Positions 31,786 through 42,824 of a stretch of DNA of 64,000 nucleotides are shown piece after piece. The notes under the pieces are model-generated. The model was given only the letters and a program-made list of their open reading frames with translations, was not told the origin of the DNA and made no database searches. Positions within the stretch are counted from its first letter, which is position 1, and the number at the start of each line of letters is the position of its first letter. Where the stretch lies: contig OY294049.1 of NCBI GenBank assembly GCA_958510825.1, positions 248,001-312,000 on the forward strand, in the 5' to 3' direction. The translations under genes and the position numbers were made by a program. This stretch comes from Brachypterus glaber. Its lineage: Eukaryota > Arthropoda > Insecta > Coleoptera > Kateretidae.

Positions 31786-31877
31786 GAAAACTATTTTTAT
31801 AACAATCATCGAAGAGGATAGTTACGAAAAGGACGTTTTATTCTACTTACAACTAGGAGAGCCACAAATGTCTGGTG
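31786..31877 (+). CDS. Calx: Na+/Ca2+ exchanger exon b: end of CBD2
   Basis: The first base completes the Glu codon split at 2555. The exon then encodes KTIFITIIEEDSYEKDVLFY and LQLGEPQMSG, the last strands of Calx-beta domain 2; EEDSYEKDVLFYLxxGEP is strongly conserved in the family. The acceptor is TTTACATTTGTTTCAG and the donor GTGAGTTA at 31878. It leaves one base (G) of a split Asp codon. The preceding intron is about 29.2 kb. In mammals and flies this neighbourhood is alternatively spliced; I see no alternative exon in the adjoining introns but a very short one could be missed. Confidence 0.93.
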
Positions 31878-32003
31878 GTGAGTTAACACTAACTTTTCTA
31901 TTTTATTTTATGTCATTTGATCTTTTTCTTCTATCTTGTCTGACCCCACATCGCACTGCCATAAAGTAAGTATATAGACAAATGCTAGAAAAAGCCATGT
32001 TTG

Positions 32004-32209
32004 CCCGGACAACATCCATAAACTCATGAGGCCTCATGAGAGCATCATGTTATGATTTCCACGTTTTGTACTCATACGAACATCATGATGAGCACATCTC
32101 ATGATTTTGTCATCATGTTATGAGTTTGTCATGAGATGTATACATTTAACGTTAAATCATTAAATGATGTCATAATGACTTCCACGTGAAATAGTAAATG
32201 TTGCCCGGG
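32004..32209. mobile_element. 206-bp MITE, CCCGGRCAACAT termini
   Basis: CCCGGACAACATCCATAAAC at the left faces ATGTTGCCCGGG at the right. ATGAG/CTCAT phrases fill the interior. A right-half relative at about 33640-33690 (AATGATGTCATAATGACTTC, ATGTTGTCCGGG) shows that it is a family. Confidence 0.75.
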
Positions 32210-32281
32210 ACTCGATTGAGAACGATTGCCGAATAGTACAGGCTTCTGTAATGTTTCAATTTCAGTGCACTTGACAGCGTT

Positions 32282-33052
32282 CCCAGGTAGCAAGGGATGT
32301 TATATTACAAGAAATTAACATCACTTTTGGGTGTATTTTTAAACTAAATCATAACATCACATAATATTGAAAAATAACATGTATTTAACATCACATTTGC
32401 AACGTAACACGTGTGACGTGACAACCATGTTATTAAATAACAAATATTTAGCAACGCTGTGAATATATCGCATGTCACATATTAACGTGGCTTTCACGTG
32501 AATGTCATGTTATTTTGCTTCTCAACGACGTTCGAAGCAAAAAAATCGATATAAGATGATGTTGATAGAGTAAATTATTATAAGGAAATTGTATACACAT
32601 TATACGATTTCCAATGGATAGGGGGCTCTGCCGGGCTTCTCAAGACCACGGACACGGATTAAAGGATATATTCTCCGCTTAATCTGCAATTTCGTATTTA
32701 GAATCTATCTGTTTCAATCTGTGATTGTTTCAATTACTGATTGATTTTAAATCCGATTTTTTTATAGGGTTATAGCGTTTTTAATGGTTTTAATTTAATT
32801 AAGCTAATATCCTAAAATATTATTTAAATATTAAAGTAACGGCATCCATAAGATATTAGATATAACAGGAATGTGGATTTATGATGTCACAAACACGTTA
32901 TTTTCGGGATGTCATTGTGTGATGTTATTAGGGGCGGACTTAGGACATCCCCAAAACGCTACATTCTTGTTAAATGAGACTACAATCTTAACATCACATG
33001 TCACATATTAACGTGACTTTCACGTGAATTTCATGTTATTTTGCTACCTGGG
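32282..33052. mobile_element. 771-bp MITE, CCCAGGTAGCA termini, TT flanks
   Basis: CCCAGGTAGCAAGGGATGTT at the left and (inverted) CCCAGGTAGCAAAATAACAT at the right. The phrase CACGTGAATGTCATGTTATT also occurs internally, so the end has been duplicated. TT lies immediately outside both ends. The termini resemble the CCCTGGTAGAAAA family in introns 4 and 5. Confidence 0.8.
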
Positions 33053-33711
33053 TTATGCTATAGGTGGCCCCACATGTTATTTCCTACCACTAACTAAACT
33101 TATTAAACGAATAAAGTCGCCTTCTAGGAATACTAGTATTAAAAGGCAGCTGTCTTTATAAGGATATACTAGTAATAACTAGTAATTAACTTACTGGTCA
33201 GCTAATTCGATACACATTATCGGATTGGTATAGTGAGCCGTAGATAATCGGGGGCTTTAGCCTAGAGAAACTAGTTCCTCCAGTCATCTTGGGGAACATT
33301 TCCACTGGGAAGTTCCCAGTGGGAACATCCCGGTGTCCTCAAGTGATTGAAAATGAACTTGTGTGGGGGTCATAGGGGGTCGATTTTTTCGTTATTTTTT
33401 TTGGCATCTCTTCGCGTTTTCAAGATATGAGCAAAAAGGTGTGTGTATGTGATATTTTAAAGAGGGGTAATATCCTTTCTTTTTTTTTTTTAATTTCGCG
33501 GTCAATTTAAATTTCGCGGTTAATTTGAAGTTTGCGCATGCGCTTTCTGTAGACCGCTGCTAGATCTTTATGACATCTCTCTCGTAATGACTTCACAATG
33601 AGGAGTCATGCGTATGCGTTCATGAACTCAGAGAAAATCATTAAATGATGTCATAATGACTTCCAGGTGAAATAGCAAATGTTGTCCGGGTGTCGGTTAG
33701 AGTTTAAGAAA
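33053..33711. other. Intron with MITE half and small hairpin
   Basis: A short hairpin CCACTGGGAAGTTCCCAGTGG lies near 33301. The right half of a CCCGGRCAACAT MITE lies at 33640-33692. Nothing else is recognised. Confidence 0.5.
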
Positions 33712-34483
33712 GGTGGGTGAGCCAAATATTGACATGTTAAGACATTTTATTTTTTACTGCATTCAAATTTATTTGTAATCACCCGAAACTTTACCACATT
33801 AACAATAAACATATCTTTATTCTAATGGGTAAAAAATAAACAAACTGCAGGAGCTTAAATAAAAATATAATTGCTTTTTAAAAAAGATTGCATAGTGACA
33901 ATATTAGGAAACCATGTCCCAAATATTTCCAGGGTACTGGTAATAATAGTAAATAACCAACTTACAAAAAATTAACAAATTAATAAGAAAATATTGTGAC
34001 ACAATAACAATTTCAGCTGTTTTTAGGTACAATTTGGACACTTAAATAACAATTTGTCGTTTTTAGTAAGCTCCAGGCACGTATCGATTAAAATCTCATA
34101 TCGGCCTGGCAATTTTCTTCGCATAAAAAGCAGAACTAAGATTCAGAACTCTCTGATCTCTTCGTTACTTGTGAGTGAAACACAAAATGAGCCAAGAAAG
34201 TGCATGTTTGTGTCTAACTTATTACATTCTTACTCTGCAATAATCGATGCTACCCAGCTTGCAACAGTCGGCACAATTTTACAAGTTTTTATAGTGGAAG
34301 AGCACAAAACACGAACTGCGTTTTTTGTACGCGATTAACAACTGAATACAGATACATCATGTTTACAGGAATCTTTTTGATATAACATATATACTGACAG
34401 TGCCATCTATGACACAGAGGACGAAGTAGAAATTTAAAAAGGGTGGCATTATTAGGAACAAGACAGTAATTGGCTCACCCACC
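33712..34483. mobile_element. 772-bp MITE, GGTGGGTGAGCCAA termini
   Basis: GGTGGGTGAGCCAAATATTG at the left and its inverse TTGGCTCACCCACC at the right give 14-bp terminal inverted repeats. The open frame at 34054 has no recognisable domain. Target-site duplication is unclear. Confidence 0.65.
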
Positions 34484-34639
34484 ACGGTGGGCTTTAAGCT
34501 TACGGAGATGAAAAAATTGAACACCCCATAACTGACACCGGGATATTGTTTCTAATGCTTTCAGAATTACATGTTAAAAAAATAAGAAAAAAACATTATA
34601 TGAAAAAGTGCCAAATCGCTTTTTGAGAGAACTGGGGCA

Positions 34640-35070
34640 CTTTTAAAGGTGATTAAAAAAAATTGCATTCGATAAATGAGAAAACGGCTTAGACTAATGA
34701 CTTAAAATTTTATGTAGCATTTACTACTTATAAGTGTTATCCTTTCCTGTTATAAAAAAATAAATATTAAACCAGGGGCGGACCTACAGCTTTTACAGCT
34801 CTATTAAGGGGCACCCAATTACTACGCCACTGGTCAAAATTTTAATTTTATTAAAGTTTTAAATGTGTATATTTATTGATTACATACTACACTGAAAATT
34901 TCATGTCGATGAGTAAAATCGTTCCCGAGTTATGAAGTGAGAAATATGCTTAAAAGTACCCCTTAAAAAGACTTTTTATCTCCCTTAGGAACGTTTTTAT
35001 CACAAAAGTTCATATAATGTTTTTTTCTTATTTTTTTTACATAAAATCAGCTGTTAAAAAAAACCACCGT
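34640..35070. repeat. CCAGGGGCGGAC foldback family, copy 2
   Basis: A diverged copy centred on the hinge CCAGGGGCGGACCTACAGCT ... ACTACGCCACTGGTC. The arms are shorter than in the copy at 43890-44970. Confidence 0.6.
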
Positions 35071-35528
35071 GCCACCTGATATAAACAAATCAATGGTTTG
35101 AATTTAGTTTCCACGGCGAAACGTAAAGCAAGTCTCATCGGAAATTTTCTCCTGCATCGACAAAATTGAGTATGGTTTCATAACACAAGCCCACAAAAAA
35201 AAGTCAGTTACTCTTAAGTTACTATATTTTTCTTACGAATTTTTGTGTGCTGAAAAGGAATTTGACAGTGAAAAGTTAAAATTAAATTAAAAATCTTCAA
35301 AGTGTCTCTCAAAATCTCTAGAATGTAAACTATTGAATTTTGGAAGTTTTATTCACAGACACTTTTGATCGGAAAGTCGACAGCTATAACAAATCCAACA
35401 TTTTTCAAAGTGCTCTAGCACCGAAATTAGAGAAATGTAAAAATGTAGAGGTCCCTAAATTTTACTTCACAACTACTTAAAGAAATTTCTGCTACATAGG
35501 AGCCAAATTGTACAACCTTTTACCTGTA

Positions 35529-35645
35529 CCCTATTAAAAATGACGGGTCTGTGCGGATATAAATGTTGCATAGACCGGACTTGAGCGGGTGAATTTCATC
35601 CGCTCAAGTCCGGTTTATGCACCAGACACGTCATTTTCAGCAGGG
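35529..35645. mobile_element. 117-bp hairpin MITE, TA target site
   Basis: CCCTATTAAAAATGACGGGT at the left and (inverted) CCCTGCTGAAAATGACGTGT at the right. The centre is a near-perfect hairpin (CATAGACCGGACTTGAGCGG against CCGCTCAAGTCCGGTTTATG). TA flanks both ends. Confidence 0.8.
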
Positions 35646-35754
35646 TAGACATAAAAAATCTAAATTTTTATCTATATACCAAAAAAATTAAATTATGGAC
35701 AAGACACAACTACCTATTATCTGAATAGGTATTCGTAACAGCTTCGTGTTTGGT

Positions 35755-36366
35755 GGGTGCCCAGATTGGAGTTAGATTTTTTTATTACCAAATTCACTTT
35801 CAGCAACCTCAAAAAGCCCAATATACCAATTTTCACGAAAACTACCCACGCCCCTCAGGGAGTGAAACTAGAAAAAAATTATTATCAGATTCATATTCGT
35901 CGACCCTAAAAACCCTATATACAAATTTTGACGAAAAAATTTAAATATTTAAATATATTTACCCCCTCACCCCCGCGGGGGTGAAGTAAGAAAAAATGTA
36001 TTATTAGTTTCAATTTAAGCAACCTTTAAAACCCATATATAGCAATTTTCAAATTTTTGTAAAAAAAATATATTTTCCTCATTTGCCGCACCCCAATGTT
36101 CACCAAAAACAACCCCAAACGAGAACTTTTGGTAATATACCTGTATTCCAAATATTAAGTCTCTAACTCAAAGCGTTCTTAAGTTATCGTGCCCACAAGA
36201 TTTCCCGGACAGACCGACCAACCGATCGAACTATCGACCGAGGGACAATTTTGTTTGCTCGAAATTGATTTATATCGGCATGAAACGTCATAAAACGCAA
36301 AAATAAGTAAAAATTAAATTTTGAAAATTTTGCACGAAATTTAGAAAATTTTCAAAATGGGAAAGC
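35755..36366 (-). mobile_element. DINE-1/mini-me-like element with tandem hairpin array, copy E
   Basis: Reverse orientation; right end AAATTTTCAAAATGGGAAAG. It has a GATCGAACTATCGACCG tract and two to three C-rich/G-rich units. The CACTGCCCAG end is missing. Confidence 0.75.
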
Positions 36367-36651
36367 AAAGACTGCCTTTTTCGAGAAAGTTTAAATAAGT
36401 CCAAATTATTTTATTTTTTTTTAATATTTCGGAAAATATTTAATATTTTCTGGCAAATTTTATCTCAATGATAACTCCCATAAATTTATTCCGTAGGTTT
36501 TAAATATACAGAAAGGTCCAAAAGTCACCCCGCCCCTTGAATGAGTTGAGATATCGACTTCAAATTTGAAACACTTAAATGAGACAACACAAACTGTTTT
36601 TTTGTATATATTTTATTTTTTCAGCTCTTAAAATGTGGACAGGGGGGCAGG

Positions 36652-36911
36652 CACAGTGGTCCCAGAAAAAAAGTGACACCCCTCATATTTGGGGGGGGGG
36701 GGGTAGCCAAAACATGAAATCTCTACAGCCTTTAATAACGCTAGAAACGGGGTATGAAGTGTATGAATTTCGGTACAATTTGCGTTACGTAATACTTGAA
36801 CGTTCCCTTACGCATTTTTTTTTCAATTTTTTCACTATTTTTTTGTAATCAACGGTGCAAAAAATAGCCCTGTGCAAAAAAAGCAGACTTTTTTATTCTG
36901 GAACCACTGTG
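36652..36911. mobile_element. 260-bp MITE, CACAGTGGTYCCAG termini
   Basis: CACAGTGGTCCCAGAAAAAA at the left and (inverted) CACAGTGGTTCCAGAATAAA at the right. An end fragment of the same family is at 55413-55520. The first seven bases, CACAGTG, resemble the ends of Transib elements, but a five-base target duplication is not clear. Confidence 0.7.
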
Positions 36912-36934
36912 GCATTTGTTTTGTTGTTTGTTTT

Positions 36935-37034
36935 AACTACAACTATTCTACTTAATTAAGCATCCCCTAAGTCCAGGACTTGTGTGGGCTAGTAGTAGAG
37001 GGAACCACCAGCTTATACTGACTTTTAAACCAGC
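36935..37034 (-). mobile_element. tRNA-SINE 3' fragment
   Basis: CTTAATTAAGCATCCCCTAA and GTCCAGGACTTGTGTGGGCT, then GGGAACCACCAGCTTATACT: the inverted body and 3' end of the SINE at 20495 and 54046. The tRNA-like head is missing. Confidence 0.8.
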
Positions 37035-37668
37035 ATGGGGACATTTTTTAAAAGGAAATGGGGTCGTGTGATACATCATTTCAAAGCTTATAAAATTCTC
37101 TTTTTAACTACATATTTTTTAATTTTTTCAAAAATTTTTTTTGTTTAAAAAAGGGTTGAAAATTGGTATTTTCGCCAAAAATTTCTCTAAATAAAATCAA
37201 AAAAATTTTTTTTTTCATAATGACTAATTATGAAAATAATTTTTTTATAATGATTAATTATGAAAAAACGCAAATTATACTTTTAAACTATTTTTTGGCA
37301 CAAAAAATTAAAAATCAAAACCTTAAAAAAATTGTTTAAAAAATTAAAAAATATACATTCCAATTGAGAATTATTTGCTTTAAAATGACCCCCTTTTTTA
37401 TTTAAAAAAAACTCCCCCCCGTGCCATCTTGTCCACATTTTAGGAGCTGAAAGTATTAAATATATGCTAAAAGATAGTTTAAAGTCTTATTTAAGAGTTC
37501 TATCTACATTTGAAGGTGTTATCTCAACTCGTTCAAAAGTTAAGAGGGGAGGGGGCGAATTTTAGACCGCACTGTATAGTAGTAGTAGTAAGGGTGGGGA
37601 GGCTACAAGCCAGGCAACTAGGCCATTATGGCCCTTTTTGCCAGCCCCGAGCTGTCCCAGCCACACAT

Positions 37669-40600
37669 CTACCCTACTCCCTGCCTAAACCTGCCGGACC
37701 TCCTTATAAAGGTCGCGATATCTGTCCAGGCAAGGGTACGCAACTCCTCTCTTCGGAGAGTTGCCACTCCGAAGATCTCCTGTCGTATTCTGCCGAACCG
37801 ATCGCATTGTCCTAGGAAATGGAAGGACGATTCTTCGTCTATCCCGCAACCCGAACAGACGGGGTCGTTACCAACCTTCATCTTGAACAGGTGCCTTCCT
37901 AGTCCACAGTGACCCGTGAGGATCCCTGTGAGTTGGCTGATCGTGGCTCGGCTTCTTCCTAGTAGCCACGCGGTTTTTGACTTGCTTGGACCGGAAAGGA
38001 AGTCCTTTGCCTGTCTGCAGTTCGTGACCGTTGACCAGCTTTCCCTTAGTTTTTCTCCAGCCCACGTGTTGAGGGCTGATGTGACTTGTTTCCTTGTAAT
38101 ACCAAGCATGGGTTCGGGTCCCATGCACGGAGTTTCGGCTCCGAGCCTGGCAAGTTCGTCTGCCTTCTCGTTGCCTGGTATCCCGCTGTGTCCAGGGACC
38201 CATACAAGGTGGACTCTTTTGTTCCTCGCTAGCTCCTCCAGGGCTTCTATGCATTCCTGCACAAGACTGGATCTTGTGCTGGGTGCACTGAGAGCCTTCA
38301 GGGCTGCTTGGCTGTCGGAGCAGATGTATACATCTGATCCGTTACTCCCTAGAACCTCTTCGCATCTTGCCGCTTCCTGTATCGCAAAGACTTCCGCTTG
38401 GAATACCGTGGGGTACCTGCCGAGCGAATAGCTCTTTTGAACCCCCGTGTCTTGTACAAAGAAGCCTGCGCCCGAGCTTTGCGTGCTTTCCATCCGGGAG
38501 CCGTCTGTATAGCACACTGTTGCGTTTTGGGCAAAATTAACTTCCTTGTTCTCCCACTCGTGTTTTGTTGGTATAGTGAGAGAGAATGCTCTGTCAAACC
38601 TTAATCGGTCTTCCGCCTCTATCACCTTGATGCTGCTGATAGGTAACTCTACTCTGGCAACATCGGCGATTTTTGTATGTCCGTAGACTGCCCCTTCACC
38701 CAGCCAGCATCCAACATCTCTCATTCTAAGGTAGCTAGCCATTGCCTCCCTCCTTATCCAGGACGGAAGCGTTGGCAGCCCCAGTAGAACTTCCAGTGCT
38801 GATGTGGGGGTCGTCCTGATTGCGCCGGTGATCCCGAGACACGCTAGTCTTTGGATCTTACTCAGACTCCGAGCTACTGTGGTTTTGCTGACGCTTGGCC
38901 ACCATACCACCGAGCCATATTGGACTCTGGGTCTAATGACGGCGGTATAGATCCATAATAGAATCTGTGGGGTCATGCCCCAGCTTTTTCCCACTGCCCG
39001 ACGCAAGTGCCAGAAGGTCGCAATCGACTTGTCAATGACTTTGTCTACATGCGCCTTCCAGTTGAGTTTACTGTCTAGGGTTACTCCCAAGTACTTGACC
39101 TCTTGTGAGAGCACAAGCGGTTTTCCGTACATTTGGGGGGCCCTAAAGTTCTCTATCTTTCTCCTATTGGTAAAGAGGATAAGCTCAGTCTTTGTTGGGT
39201 TGACTGATAAGCCTTTTTCCTCACACCACTCTTCTATTATCCTGCAGGCTGTCTGGATTCTTTCACAGACCGTGCCCAAGAACCTTCCAGTGACTAGGAC
39301 CGTGCCATCATCTGCAAATGCTTGTGCGTATAGCCCAGCGGCCGTCAGCCTCTCTAGGAGACTGTCCATAACTAGACACCATAAGTGAGGTGAAAGACAA
39401 CTGCCCTGTGGACATCCACCCCTCACCCCGATGTCCAGACGACAGTCCCCCAGAGAGGCCATGACATTCCTTTCTACCAGCGCAGATCTTACCCAACTAA
39501 CCAGCGCTGGCGGGGTGCCCCTCGCTAATAGCGCACTGCAGATGGTTGACGTTCTTGCCCTGTCAAATGCTCCCTCTACGTCAAAGAATATGGCCAACGC
39601 CCATTCTTTGTGGTGTAACGCCTTTTCGACTCTTCGCACTATAGCGTGGAGGGCCGAGTCTGTCGACCTGCCTCGCCTATATGCGTGTTGTCCTCTATGG
39701 AAAGGATGCCTGCTAAGCACTCCTTCCATCAGGTACCGGTCCACTATCTTTTCCAGCGTTTTCAGCAGGAAAGATGTAAGGCTTATTGGTCTGAAGGATT
39801 TGGCGGTTGTGTAATCCTTCCTACCCGGTTTGGGGATGAAGACCACTCTCGCCCTCCTCCATTCCTTTGGAACATATCCCAGCGCCAGGCTGGCCTTAAA
39901 GATCCTCTTCACGCTGGGAAGAACGATCTCTATGCCCGCCTGGAGTAGCGCTGGGAATATGCCATCCGGTCCTGCTGCCTTGTATGGGTCGAACTCTTTC
40001 ACCGCCCATTTGATCGCGCCGTCTTTGATAACCTCCTCGGCCAGTTGCCGGTCCCCTCCTGGGAGGGGACCCTGCTCTACCTCGGGGTTATCTTGTTCGA
40101 CGCTTTCACCGGGAAAGTGAGTCTCCAGCAGTAGTCTTAAGGACTCTTCGCTGGAGGTGGTCCAACTCCCATCTTGTCTCTGTAGCGAGCCTACCGATTT
40201 ATTAGACGTGCCGCTAAGAATTTTCATCAGCCTTGCAGAATCCGACAGTGACTCCATGTCTCCGCAGTATTTCCTCCAGCTTTGTTTCTTGCTTCGTCTA
40301 AGCTCCTTTTTGAAATCCCTTCTCACCCCTCTATACCTATCCCATGAGGACTCTGTGTCTTCCCTAAAGGCTTGGTTGAATGCCCGCCTACACTTCTTGC
40401 GCAGGGTGTCCAGCGTGCCATTCCACCATGGGACCTTTCGGTCCTTGGCCTCCCTGAGTGGACAAGCCTCCTCATAAGCTGAGATTATGGTATTATTTAG
40501 AGTGGTGACCTCTTTGTCTAATTGTTCCTCTGTGAGTATCTCACTGTCTGAATCCCAGTTATGACTTTTGAGCTGGGAGAGGAAATTCTCCCAGTCCGTT

Positions 40601-41313
40601 GCCCTTGGGTTTCTTTTCATGATTGGATCGGGTTTGTCCGACCTTAACTCAAATCTTACCATTCGATGGTCCGACATGGTTATGTCCGACGACACCCTCC
40701 AATTCAAAATGTTCTCTGATAGAGTGATAGATACCAGCGTTATATCAATCACCTCCTTTCGGACTCGATTGACAAATGTTGGCTCCTTCCCTCTATTCAT
40801 TATCTCTAAATTGGTCGATGCTAGGTACCCCAACAAGGTTTCCCCTCTAGGGTTTATACCCGTGCTTCCCCACACCACGTGGTGTGCGTTCGCGTCGCAA
40901 CCGATAATTACTGGTAGGCGCTGTTCATTTGCAAATTCCACCAGGCTCACTAACTCCCTCGAGGGAAGTACGCCTTCGTACGGCAAATATAAGCTACCCA
41001 CCACCACCTTATGACTAATGCCTCTTACCTTGTGCTCCAGAATAGCTGCCGTTACATCCTTGGTGCCCAGCTGGGTCAATGGAACCACGTTCAGCTCCTT
41101 AGATGCCAGGATACATGTTCTGATGTGTTCGTCCTCTTTGCCAACTATAATTTTATAGCCGGCTGCACCTAACCCCCTTACGTTGTTCCTGTAAACATAA
41201 GGTTCCTGTACCAATACGATCTCGCCTACCTTGTTAGCAAGAGCGCTCACCAGTTCCCCAGTTGCACTCTTGCTATGCTGTAGGTTGATCTGGCTTACCT
41301 TTAACGCCGCCAT
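37669..41313 (-). CDS. LOA-like LINE ORF2: endonuclease, reverse transcriptase, RNase H
   Basis: A protein of about 1214 residues. Endonuclease (about 5-235): INLQHSKSATGEL, the catalytic Glu in VQEPYVYRN, GCDANAHHVVWGS and SDHRMV. Reverse transcriptase (about 440-720): KSFRPISLTSFLLKTLEK, FFDVEGAFDRA, GCPQGSCLSPHLW, and catalytic FADDGT at about residue 669. RNase H (about 930-1065): TDGSR, QAEVFAIQEA, CSDSQAALKAL and NEKADELA, giving the usual D-E-D-D set. The C-terminus has a zinc-knuckle-like CSGCGIDEESSFHFLGQCD. RNase H plus the DVEGAFD and CPQGS motifs point to the LOA/I group. The open frame begins with a GTG at 41325, but the first ATG, followed by AALKVSQINLQ, is at 41313 and is the more likely start. 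Confidence 0.92.
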   Translation of the reverse strand: MAALKVSQINLQHSKSATGELVSALANKVGEIVLVQEPYVYRNNVRGLGAAGYKIIVGKEDEHIRTCILASKELNVVPLTQLGTKDVTAAILEHKVRGISHKVVVGSLYLPYEGVLPSRELVSLVEFANEQRLPVIIGCDANAHHVVWGSTGINPRGETLLGYLASTNLEIMNRGKEPTFVNRVRKEVIDITLVSITLSENILNWRVSSDITMSDHRMVRFELRSDKPDPIMKRNPRATDWENFLSQLKSHNWDSDSEILTEEQLDKEVTTLNNTIISAYEEACPLREAKDRKVPWWNGTLDTLRKKCRRAFNQAFREDTESSWDRYRGVRRDFKKELRRSKKQSWRKYCGDMESLSDSARLMKILSGTSNKSVGSLQRQDGSWTTSSEESLRLLLETHFPGESVEQDNPEVEQGPLPGGDRQLAEEVIKDGAIKWAVKEFDPYKAAGPDGIFPALLQAGIEIVLPSVKRIFKASLALGYVPKEWRRARVVFIPKPGRKDYTTAKSFRPISLTSFLLKTLEKIVDRYLMEGVLSRHPFHRGQHAYRRGRSTDSALHAIVRRVEKALHHKEWALAIFFDVEGAFDRARTSTICSALLARGTPPALVSWVRSALVERNVMASLGDCRLDIGVRGGCPQGSCLSPHLWCLVMDSLLERLTAAGLYAQAFADDGTVLVTGRFLGTVCERIQTACRIIEEWCEEKGLSVNPTKTELILFTNRRKIENFRAPQMYGKPLVLSQEVKYLGVTLDSKLNWKAHVDKVIDKSIATFWHLRRAVGKSWGMTPQILLWIYTAVIRPRVQYGSVVWWPSVSKTTVARSLSKIQRLACLGITGAIRTTPTSALEVLLGLPTLPSWIRREAMASYLRMRDVGCWLGEGAVYGHTKIADVARVELPISSIKVIEAEDRLRFDRAFSLTIPTKHEWENKEVNFAQNATVCYTDGSRMESTQSSGAGFFVQDTGVQKSYSLGRYPTVFQAEVFAIQEAARCEEVLGSNGSDVYICSDSQAALKALSAPSTRSSLVQECIEALEELARNKRVHLVWVPGHSGIPGNEKADELARLGAETPCMGPEPMLGITRKQVTSALNTWAGEKLRESWSTVTNCRQAKDFLSGPSKSKTAWLLGRSRATISQLTGILTGHCGLGRHLFKMKVGNDPVCSGCGIDEESSFHFLGQCDRFGRIRQEIFGVATLRREELRTLAWTDIATFIRRSGRFRQGVG

Positions 41314-41348
41314 TGATGGGGTCACTCATGGGGCGTGGTTGGCAAAAC

Positions 41349-42824
41349 TTATGTGGTCCGCTGGGGGCCGCTCGCGCCCGAGGGGCCGCGGCTGACAACT
41401 CCGCTCCAAGATGTGACCTTCCTTACGGAAATAGTCATCAGCTCGAAGCATAGCTGCCAGCTCGCCCCTTCTAGGCGCCTGACGGCGTCCCTTTCTACCA
41501 CAAAAGTGAGGAACCAGTCACCTGCCTCTCCCGTCGTCTGGATGTGACGCCATCCCTCGATGTTGAGCGAGGGATTCTGGAAAGCCATCAGCCTCTTCAC
41601 CTTGCCTAGGTCCAGCTCTTTCTTCCTTAGCCAGAAGCCTACCTTCTCCGGCCATGGAGCATCGGCTGCCGCCACCTTGGTGAAGGCAACCCCCTCCAGG
41701 GTCGGAGTTGGCCAGGTTTCCAGCAGCCAGCGCTTTGTTGGCAGGGTCATGGTCGTTATCAGGAACCAGCCGGGAAATACCACGCCTGAGTTCCTGAATC
41801 TGAGGGGACCCACAGGGGGAGTTGCCTCTATAGCCCTGAACATCTCCTCCACCATGCTCGCCCTCAAGCGCTCTGCCTCTTCGGGCGTAACCTTACCGTC
41901 CTCCCTATCCGACCTTATTACCACCTGCAGCTCCTTCTTCGAAGGGTCCTCGGTGGTTTCAGGATCGGACATTTGCGTCGGCGCGTTACCCTCTCCCCTC
42001 TCCAGGGAGGAGACCTGATGGCGTGTGCCACCCTCCCCTCTATGGAGAGGCGAGACGTGCTTGCGCTTTCCGCCGTTGGGAGGGGTGCGGTAGTGGTTAG
42101 GCCTTTTCCTTGAGCTACCTGGAGGTGTTTCTTTGTCTGTCCTCAGTCTCTTTTTGCTCGCCTCTGGCTTAGAACTGGAGGTTCCTTGGAGCCTCCTTTC
42201 CTCGCCTCGGGCGGACGCCGGAGCCGTTGGCAGCGCAAAGAGCTTCTTGGCCACTCTCCTTTCGTTCCTGGCTGATGGACCTCTCCCTTGAGTTTGGCTA
42301 GGTTTCTGAGGGACCGGTTGCCTTACCGCTTCCTGTATGCCCTCATGTGAGCAGCCAGGTCGCGGTACTGGCGTCGGTCTCCTAAACCCTCCGTCCGGTT
42401 TTTGGGGGTCGCCGCACCCTCCAACAGGCTTACTTCCCCCAGTGGGGATATCCGCCTGTGGAGCGCCTTCGGCTTGCCCAGTCCCCGTCGCAAGGCTGGA
42501 GCTAGAGGCGGCAGCGTTACTTTGCTGCTCTCCTTCTCCCTCCTTGGCCATCCTCTTCTTCTCCTTCCTTCTTTGGAACTTCCTCCTCTGCTTCTCTCTT
42601 TGGTTCTCCTTCTTCCGAAGTGCCGCCGCTTCAGCTGCTTCCCCGGCCGCCCCATCGAGGTTGGTGTCTTCGGACGTCTTCCTCGGTGACCCAGCTGGGG
42701 AGTTAAGGAGTTTTTCCTCCTCTACCGCGTCTATCTCGTGTCCGTCGGACGTCTCCATAGAGTTGAGGAACTCTGTTTCCTCTTTTTGTGGCACTATCTT
42801 TTCCATATTTTCGTTTTGATTCAT
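41349..42824 (-). CDS. LOA-like LINE ORF1 (RNA-binding coat protein)
   Basis: I place the start at the ATG at 42824 (MNQNENMEKIVPQKEE), giving about 491 residues; the frame stays open upstream to 43178 but through GC-rich leader and without a better start. The N-terminal two thirds is low-complexity and basic/acidic (EKQRRKFQRRKEKKRMAKEG and proline/serine-rich runs), typical of nucleic-acid-binding LINE ORF1s. The C-terminal part (FRNSGVVFPGWFLITTMTL, then FTKVAAADAPWPEKVGFW) looks like the globular domain (DUF4780-like) seen in ORF1 of LOA-related insect elements; that name is from memory. No CCHC knuckles are visible. ORF1 protein would coat the element RNA. Confidence 0.8.
   Translation of the reverse strand: MNQNENMEKIVPQKEETEFLNSMETSDGHEIDAVEEEKLLNSPAGSPRKTSEDTNLDGAAGEAAEAAALRKKENQREKQRRKFQRRKEKKRMAKEGEGEQQSNAAASSSSLATGTGQAEGAPQADIPTGGSKPVGGCGDPQKPDGGFRRPTPVPRPGCSHEGIQEAVRQPVPQKPSQTQGRGPSARNERRVAKKLFALPTAPASARGEERRLQGTSSSKPEASKKRLRTDKETPPGSSRKRPNHYRTPPNGGKRKHVSPLHRGEGGTRHQVSSLERGEGNAPTQMSDPETTEDPSKKELQVVIRSDREDGKVTPEEAERLRASMVEEMFRAIEATPPVGPLRFRNSGVVFPGWFLITTMTLPTKRWLLETWPTPTLEGVAFTKVAAADAPWPEKVGFWLRKKELDLGKVKRLMAFQNPSLNIEGWRHIQTTGEAGDWFLTFVVERDAVRRLEGASWQLCFELMTISVRKVTSWSGVVSRGPSGASGPQRTT

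Larger units (their letters stand above)
36480..37566. repeat. Composite of foldback, MITE and SINE fragments
   Basis: Halves of the TACTGGGTGTCCC foldback family (AGCTCTTAAAATGTGGACAG near 36625; CCACATTTTAGGAGCTGAAA near 37435) enclose a 260-bp MITE (36652-36911), a GTTACGTAATACTTGAACGT fragment (about 36783-36810) and an inverted SINE fragment (about 36935-37034). Confidence 0.7.

Noticed and set aside
34054..34338. 94-codon plus-strand frame.
   Set aside because: It lies inside a MITE with terminal repeats, begins at a non-ATG codon and has no domain.
36652..36911. Firm assignment of this MITE to Transib on the basis of CACAGTG ends.
   Set aside because: The five-base target duplication expected of Transib is not visible, so the class is left open.
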